9,386 nucleotides of DNA, taken from the NCBI GenBank assembly GCA_900553125.1, contig USCB01000040.1:1-9386 (forward strand). The letters are read 5' to 3'. The notes below the pieces were generated by a model, which saw nothing but the letters and a program-made list of their open reading frames with translations, did no database searches and was not told the origin of the DNA. Position 1 is the stretch's first letter. Each line of letters begins with the position of its first letter. Origin of the DNA: an uncultured Clostridium sp. GTDB lineage: Bacteria; Bacillota; Clostridia; TANB77; CAG-508. Position numbers and translations under genes: made by a program. Positions 5,986 through 9,386 of this stretch are shown in pieces.

Positions 5986-6234
5986 ATGAAATTAGTAAAT
6001 ATAGGTTTTGGCAATACAGTTGTAGCAGACAAAATAGTAGCAATAGTTAGCCCAGATTCAGCACCAATAAAAAGAATGGTACAAGAAGCAAAAGATAATG
6101 GAACAGCAATAGATGCAACATTTGGAAGAAAAACAAGAGCAGTATTAGTAATGGATTCAGACCATATAGTATTATCAGCTGTTCAAGCAGAAACAATAGC
6201 AGATAGAATAGATAAAGATATACCAAAGGAATAA
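5986..6234 (+). CDS. remA: RemA (DUF370 family) DNA-binding regulator
   Basis: RemA is a small DNA-binding protein. In B. subtilis it activates extracellular matrix operons and osmoprotection genes, and it assembles into rings that wrap DNA. The 82-aa product matches the family over its whole length: INIGFGN-type opening (VNIGFGNTVVADKIVAIVSP), SAPIKRMVQEAK, IDATFGRKTRAVLVMDSDH (residues 42-60), and LSAVQAETIA. The conserved Arg residues of the GRKTRAV segment, implicated in DNA contact in the family, are kept. The ATG at 5986 lies 8 nt after GGGAGG (5972-5977). It heads a likely operon with rpoZ (29 bp to its start) and gmk. In Bacillus the gene sits just before gmk and rpoZ, so this neighbourhood is ancient. 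Its target genes here are unknown. Confidence 0.95.
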   Translation: MKLVNIGFGNTVVADKIVAIVSPDSAPIKRMVQEAKDNGTAIDATFGRKTRAVLVMDSDHIVLSAVQAETIADRIDKDIPKE

Positions 6235-6263
6235 TAAATAAAAAAATAGAAAGGATGAGGTTG

Positions 6264-6533
6264 ATGATAGTAAAACCTACAGTTAAGGAATTATTAGAGC
6301 ATGCAGAAAATAGATTTGCATTAGTAATTGCAACATCTAGGAGAGCAAGACAAATAGCAGATGGTGAAAAAAAATTAACAAATGTGGATGAAGAATCACC
6401 AGTAACACTTGCAGCAAATGAAATAAATGAAGGAAAAGTAAAAATATACAAAGCAGACGAAGTAGAAGATGAAGACGAAAATGAAGATGTTTCTATATTA
6501 GAAAATACAGTAGAAAAAAACGGTAATGAATGA
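6264..6533 (+). CDS. rpoZ: DNA-directed RNA polymerase omega subunit
   Basis: The omega subunit wraps the C-terminal end of beta-prime and aids RNA polymerase assembly. The 89-aa product shows the family core: KPTVKELLEHAENRFALVIA (4-23), the RRARQIADG segment (26-34), and AANEINEGKVKIY (50-62). It ends in a very acidic tail rich in Glu and Asp (66-89). The ATG at 6264 is chosen over the one at 6255. The GGATGAGG ribosome binding site (6253-6260) contains the upstream ATG and so cannot serve it, and the family begins at about this Met. The gene lies between remA and gmk; in Bacillus the order is gmk then rpoZ. Confidence 0.93.
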   Translation: MIVKPTVKELLEHAENRFALVIATSRRARQIADGEKKLTNVDEESPVTLAANEINEGKVKIYKADEVEDEDENEDVSILENTVEKNGNE

Positions 6534-6569
6534 AATATCCAAAATAAAATAAAAAAGGGAGAAAATAAA

Positions 6570-7145
6570 ATGATTGTTATATTATCTGGAGTAGCAGGAG
6601 CAGGAAAAGATACAATAAAAAAAGAAATCATAAAAAGAATGGATTTTGTAGAATCATTACCATCTTATACATCAAGAGAACCAAGAGAAGGAGATATTCC
6701 AGGACAGACATATAATTTTGTAACAAAAACAGAATTTGAAGAGATGATAGAAAAAGATGAATTTTACGAATATGATATACATCACAATAATTATTATGGA
6801 GTTCCAAAAAAATTATTAAATGAAAAAATAAAAGGTGGAAAAGTAATAATAAAAGATGTAGATGTAAATGGAACAGAAAATCTAATAAAATTATTAAAAA
6901 ATGATACCAAAATAGTTACAATCTTTTTAAGAGTTCCAAAGGATGAACTAGAAAGAAGATTAAGAGAAAGAATAGAAAAACCATCTCCAGAAGAAATAAA
7001 ATTAAGATTAAATAGATTTGATTATGAGGAATCAAAAATAGGAATATATGATTATGTACTAAAAAATAATGATTTAGAAAAAACAGTTCAAATAATAATG
7101 ACAATAATAGAAAAAGAGTTAGAATTAGAAAATCCAGAATTTTAA
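6570..7145 (+). CDS. gmk: Guanylate kinase (somewhat divergent)
   Basis: Guanylate kinase transfers phosphate from ATP to GMP to make GDP in purine nucleotide supply and salvage. The 191-aa product has the usual length (about 190-210). It has a P-loop GVAGAGKDT (7-15; the family usually has GPSGAGKGT or similar), then the GMP-binding segment SREPREGD (35-42) with Arg36 and Arg39, Tyr48, Glu67 and Tyr76, and VDVNG (97-101) in place of the usual IDVQG. The lid-type stretch RRLRERIEKPSPEEIKLRLNR (129-149) follows. The position after YYG that is normally Ser or Thr is Val78, and the P-loop Pro-Ser is Val-Ala, so the protein is divergent but keeps nearly all catalytic and substrate residues. The ATG lies 8 nt after GGGAG (6557-6561). 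It is the last gene of the remA-rpoZ-gmk unit, and a terminator follows. Confidence 0.9.
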   Translation: MIVILSGVAGAGKDTIKKEIIKRMDFVESLPSYTSREPREGDIPGQTYNFVTKTEFEEMIEKDEFYEYDIHHNNYYGVPKKLLNEKIKGGKVIIKDVDVNGTENLIKLLKNDTKIVTIFLRVPKDELERRLRERIEKPSPEEIKLRLNRFDYEESKIGIYDYVLKNNDLEKTVQIIMTIIEKELELENPEF

Positions 7146-7149
7146 AGAT

Positions 7150-7184
7150 AAAAACTGAAATATATTTATATATTTCAGTTTTTT
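7150..7184 (+). terminator. Rho-independent terminator after gmk
   Basis: AAAAACTGAAATATA (7150-7164) pairs perfectly with TATATTTCAGTTTTT (7169-7183) around a TTTA loop, a 15-bp stem running into a run of six T (7179-7184). Only three of the 15 pairs are G-C, so it may leak. The ribosome binding site of the next gene begins 1 nt after it. Confidence 0.8.
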
Positions 7185-7197
7185 AGAAGAGGAAAAA

Positions 7198-8085
7198 ATG
7201 ATAGAGAAATTAGAAAGATGTGAAATATGTCCACATAGATGCAAAGTAGATAGAACCAATAATCAAATTGGAAGATGTAAATCAAAAGATACGGTAAAGA
7301 TTGCAAAATTTTCGATTCATAAATTTGAAGAACCATGCATAAGTGGAAAAAATGGCTCAGGAACAGTATTTTTTTCAAATTGTAACTTGTCTTGTGAATT
7401 TTGCCAAAACTATGAAATAAGTCAAAAGGGTTATGGTAAAGAAATAACGATAGAAGAATTGGCTGATATATTTATTAAGCAACAAGAAAATAAAGTAAAT
7501 AATATAAATTTAGTTTCACCTACAAGTTATGCAATTCAAATAATAGAGGCAATAAAGATTGCAAAGAAAAAAGGACTTAATATTCCAATAATATATAATA
7601 CAAATGGATATGAAAATATAAGTACAATAAAATTGCTAAAAGGATATATTGATGTATATTTACCAGATTTAAAATATGCAGAAAATGATTTAGGAAAAAA
7701 ATATTCAAAAGTAGAAAACTATTTTGAAATAGCCTCATCAGCAATAAAAGAAATGTATAATCAAGTTGGAAAAATTGAATTTGATGAAGAAGGACTAATA
7801 AAAAAAGGAGTAATAATAAGACATCTAATCTTACCAAACCATATAGAAAACAGCAAAAAAGTGTTAAGTTGGATAAATTCAAATCTGCCAAAAGACATAT
7901 TTGTAAGCATAATGGCACAATATTTTCCAACATATAATGCAAAAAAAATAAAAGATTTAAATAGAAAAATAACAAAAAACGAATATAAAAGAATTGAAGA
8001 ATTTTTATACTCATTAGACATTGAAAATGGTTATATTCAAGACATTGGAGAAAATGAAGAAGAATATGTACCAAAATGGTTTTGA
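7198..8085 (+). CDS. Radical SAM protein, PflX type (putative glycyl-radical enzyme activase relative)
   Basis: The 295-aa protein belongs to the COG1313 (PflX) group of radical SAM proteins, related to pyruvate formate-lyase activating enzymes but without a proven reaction. The cluster-binding motif is CNLSCEFC (Cys62, Cys66, Cys69), the CxxxCxxC that holds a 4Fe-4S cluster for S-adenosylmethionine cleavage. An N-terminal Cys set (Cys8, Cys11, Cys15, Cys27; CEICPHRC...GRC) may hold a second metal or cluster. Other family features are EEPCISGKNGSGTVFF (44-59), CQNYEIS, the SPTSYA segment and VYLPDLKYA. The ATG at 7198 follows AGAAGAGG (7185-7192) by 5 nt. No glycyl-radical enzyme is adjacent. 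It sits directly after the gmk terminator with no promoter visible between them, so expression probably relies on read-through. The family call is firm; the substrate is unknown. Confidence 0.88.
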   Translation: MIEKLERCEICPHRCKVDRTNNQIGRCKSKDTVKIAKFSIHKFEEPCISGKNGSGTVFFSNCNLSCEFCQNYEISQKGYGKEITIEELADIFIKQQENKVNNINLVSPTSYAIQIIEAIKIAKKKGLNIPIIYNTNGYENISTIKLLKGYIDVYLPDLKYAENDLGKKYSKVENYFEIASSAIKEMYNQVGKIEFDEEGLIKKGVIIRHLILPNHIENSKKVLSWINSNLPKDIFVSIMAQYFPTYNAKKIKDLNRKITKNEYKRIEEFLYSLDIENGYIQDIGENEEEYVPKWF

Positions 8086-8088
8086 AAA

Positions 8089-8116
8089 ATGTAACATAAA
8101 TGTAATAAAAATGTAA
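8089..8116 (+). repeat. Three ATGTAA motifs at an exact 11-bp period
   Basis: ATGTAA occurs at 8089-8094, 8100-8105 and 8111-8116, one helical turn apart, in an A-rich setting just after the radical SAM gene. The block lies 22 bp upstream of the -35 of the next promoter. It could be a phased binding site or an intrinsically curved A-tract region. In a sequence this AT-rich, chance is also possible. Confidence 0.5.
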
Positions 8117-8138
8117 TATTAAAAATTGGCAATAACTA

Positions 8139-8167
8139 TTGATTTATTTAAGTTTTTGTAGTATAAA
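8139..8167 (+). promoter_or_regulatory. Probable sigma-A promoter of the 8205-8630 gene
   Basis: TTGATT (8139-8144) and TATAAA (8162-8167) are spaced by 17 bp, with 4 of 6 and 5 of 6 consensus matches. Transcription would start near 8174 and give a leader of about 30 nt. An upstream TTGGCA (8126-8131) has no partner -10 at usable spacing. Confidence 0.6.
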
Positions 8168-8204
8168 AGATGTAGAGTATTTAAAAAATACAAAGGAGGA
8201 AAAA

Positions 8205-8630
8205 ATGGCTGAATTCAATAGAAATCAAAATGGAGTTTTTGGTGAAATTAAATTAAATGGAAACAAAAATCAAGCAGATACTACATCTTTCTTTGAAGGA
8301 ACAATGGTAAATTCAGATACAAATTGTTCAAAAGAAAATGCTGGTATATTTGGTAGTTTTACAAATGTAGAAGATGGTTGCAACAATGAGAAAAAATGTG
8401 ATAACATATATCAAGGAAAATCATTCCAACCAATTCAAAAAGATAAAGCTATTACAAAACAAGGTTTATGGACAAAAGTAAAAGCATTTTTATTCCAAGA
8501 GATTGATTTATATGCACCAATAAAAGTTGAATTAACTCCATATCAACAAAAAGTAGAAGATGAGATTAATGAATTTTTACATCAAGAAGTAAGTTTTAAA
8601 GGAATAGCAAATTTCTTTAAAAGAAAATAA
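8205..8630 (+). CDS. Protein of unknown function (141 aa, soluble)
   Basis: I do not recognise a family. The ATG at 8205 is chosen because AAAGGAGG (8192-8199) lies 5 nt upstream; the frame extends to 8139, but those 22 residues overlap the promoter and have no ribosome binding site. There is no signal peptide or membrane segment. The N-terminal half is Asn- and Gly-rich and low in hydrophobics, with two similar motifs, GVFGEIKLNG (10-19) and GIFGSFTNVEDG (47-58), and three Cys (41, 59, 65). The C-terminal half looks folded: GLWTKVKAFLFQEIDLYAPI (87-106), then LTPYQQKVEDEINEFLHQE (110-128), probably a helix, and a basic end (FFKRK). It has its own promoter and terminator and lies before spoVT. 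A disordered N terminus with a small helical C-terminal domain is the most that can be inferred. Confidence 0.85.
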   Translation: MAEFNRNQNGVFGEIKLNGNKNQADTTSFFEGTMVNSDTNCSKENAGIFGSFTNVEDGCNNEKKCDNIYQGKSFQPIQKDKAITKQGLWTKVKAFLFQEIDLYAPIKVELTPYQQKVEDEINEFLHQEVSFKGIANFFKRK

Positions 8631-8631
8631 T

Positions 8632-8662
8632 AAAAAACATGCTAAGAAATAGCATGTTTTTT
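8632..8662 (+). terminator. Rho-independent terminator
   Basis: AAAAAACATGCTA (8632-8644) pairs perfectly with TAGCATGTTTTTT (8650-8662) around the loop AGAAA. It starts just after the stop codon at 8628-8630. The A and T flanks make it look functional on either strand, but no gene reads toward it from the right. Confidence 0.88.
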
Positions 8663-8675
8663 ATTATAATTTTTT

Positions 8676-8704
8676 GTATAAATTTTTCCTTATTTGACAT
8701 AATA
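8676..8704 (+). promoter_or_regulatory. Predicted sigma-G (forespore) promoter of spoVT
   Basis: GTATA (8676-8680) and CATAATA (8698-8704) are spaced by 17 bp and fit the Bacillus sigma-G pattern, roughly GHATR-N17/18-CATNNTA. In B. subtilis spoVT is a sigma-G gene, so this is the expected promoter class. Transcription would start near 8710, leaving about 27 nt before the start codon. A TTGACA (8694-8699) overlaps it but has no -10 hexamer at 16-18 bp. Confidence 0.65.
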
Positions 8705-8737
8705 AGATTATAAAACAATTTTAAGGAGGAAAAATTA

Positions 8738-9292
8738 ATGAAGGCAACAGGAGTTGTAAGAAGAATTGACGATTTAGGAAGAGTAGTCATCCCAAAAGAA
8801 ATAAGAAAAACATTAAGAATAAAAGAAGGGGACCCACTTGAAATTTTTACAGATAAAGAAGGTGGAGTTATACTAAAAAAATATTCACCAATTGGAGAAT
8901 TAACAGAATTTGCAACAGGATATGCAGAAACATTATCTAAAACAACTGGACATATAGCTTTTATAACAGATAAAGATACAATAATTGCAGTTTCTGGAGG
9001 TTCAAAAAAGGAATACTTAGAGCAAAATGTAAGTGAAGAATTGGAACAATTAATGGAAGATAAAGAAGTATATATAAGTAAAGAAAATAGTGGAGTAGCA
9101 ATGCCAATAACAAAAAATGGAAAAAATGAAAAAAAATCAAATGGTCAAGTTGTATATCCAATAATTTCAAATGGAGATACAATAGGAAGTGTAATACTTC
9201 TTTCAAAAGATGCAAATACACAGATGAATGATGTTGAAAATAAATTAGCACAATCAGCAGCAACTTTTTTGGGAAGTCAAATGGAAATATAG
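8738..9292 (+). CDS. spoVT: SpoVT, AbrB-family stage V sporulation transcription regulator
   Basis: SpoVT is a DNA-binding regulator that tunes forespore (sigma-G) gene expression and affects spore coat, cortex and germination traits. The 184-aa product matches B. subtilis SpoVT (178 aa) along its length. It has an N-terminal swapped-hairpin AbrB domain, MKATGVVRRIDDLGRVVIPK through LEIF (1-37), followed by ILKKYSPI, and a C-terminal GAF-type domain (about 55-182) with IAVSGGSKKEYL (83-94), a VYPIISNGDTIGSVI segment (139-153) and LAQSAATFLGSQME at the end. The GAF ligand is unknown in the family. The ATG at 8738 follows AAGGAGG (8723-8729) by 8 nt. It appears monocistronic. The variable middle (about 110-138) is Lys- and Asn-rich, as expected for a loop. 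Confidence 0.97.
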   Translation: MKATGVVRRIDDLGRVVIPKEIRKTLRIKEGDPLEIFTDKEGGVILKKYSPIGELTEFATGYAETLSKTTGHIAFITDKDTIIAVSGGSKKEYLEQNVSEELEQLMEDKEVYISKENSGVAMPITKNGKNEKKSNGQVVYPIISNGDTIGSVILLSKDANTQMNDVENKLAQSAATFLGSQMEI

Positions 9293-9296
9293 TTAT

Positions 9297-9318
9297 AAAA
9301 AACATGTATTGTATTTTT
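9297..9318 (+). terminator. Weak candidate terminator after spoVT
   Basis: An A run ending in ACA (9297-9304) can pair with TGT and the following T run (9310-9318) around the loop TGTAT, with one bulged A. The stem contains only one G-C pair, so it is weak. It is the only terminator-like sequence seen after spoVT inside the window. Confidence 0.25.
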
Positions 9319-9343
9319 AATATGATATATGTCTGTAATTCGT

Positions 9344-9386
9344 AATAAAATCTAAAACTGTGGAGCCAGTGTCCTGATGAATACTG
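9344..9386 (+). other. Possible edge of another palindromic repeat element (cut by window end)
   Basis: AATAAAATCTAAAAC (9344-9358) matches the outer edge of the 253-bp palindrome read inward from its right side (5107 back to 5093) at 14 of 15 positions. The bases after it (GGAGCCAGTGTCCTG and on) are GC-richer than the surroundings, as in that element. There is no frame of note. The window ends before a second arm could be seen. Confidence 0.25.

Noticed and set aside
8139..8204. Upstream start of the 141-aa protein
   Set aside because: It overlaps the predicted -35 and -10 and lacks a ribosome binding site; ATG 8205 has AAAGGAGG at proper spacing.
8694..8699. Sigma-A promoter for spoVT based on TTGACA
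   Set aside because: No -10 hexamer lies 16-18 bp downstream; the only TATAAA is 9 bp away.

Overview
The window is very AT-rich, and every gene is on the + strand. Start sites carry strong AGGAGG-type ribosome binding sites, Ile is mostly ATA and Arg mostly AGA. It encodes SpoVG, SpoVT and RemA. Together these point to a low-GC, endospore-forming member of the Clostridia (Bacillota). Several proteins are only moderately close to Bacillus homologues, so an uncultured gut-type clostridium is a reasonable inference, but the sequence does not name the species.

Layout: the last codons of an unidentified gene (1-68) are followed by spoVG behind a near-ideal sigma-H promoter and ahead of a terminator. 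Next come hslO (Hsp33 redox chaperone) and a GtrA-family membrane protein, 1 bp apart. A 55-bp operator-like repeat separates them from a large P-type Ca2+-ATPase. After the ATPase lies a gene-free stretch (4852-5220). It holds a 253-bp near-perfect palindrome (70-bp outer arms, 32-bp inner stem, 30-nt GC-richer apical loop) and then the promoter of a tRNA-Glu(CTC). The tRNA has its own terminator, followed by a second copy of the 55-bp repeat just before a four-helix membrane protein of unknown function. Then come remA, rpoZ and gmk, a hairpin terminator, and a PflX-type radical SAM protein. The last two genes are a 141-aa protein of unknown function with its own promoter and terminator, and spoVT behind a sigma-G-like promoter. 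The window ends in what may be the edge of another element related to the 253-bp palindrome.

The genes do not form one system. They are housekeeping and stress functions (omega subunit, GMP kinase, Hsp33, Ca2+ export, tRNA-Glu) interleaved with developmental regulators (SpoVG, RemA, SpoVT). The two sporulation regulators sit behind promoter sequences that match the sporulation sigma factors known for the same genes in Bacillus subtilis.

The parts least explained by known biology are non-coding: the 253-bp palindrome, and the 55-bp repeat that occurs twice, in the same orientation and only a few bases upstream of a ribosome binding site each time. The two proteins of unknown function (5431-5907 and 8205-8630) are the main coding unknowns. 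No CRISPR array, transposase, phage gene or toxin-antitoxin pair is visible.
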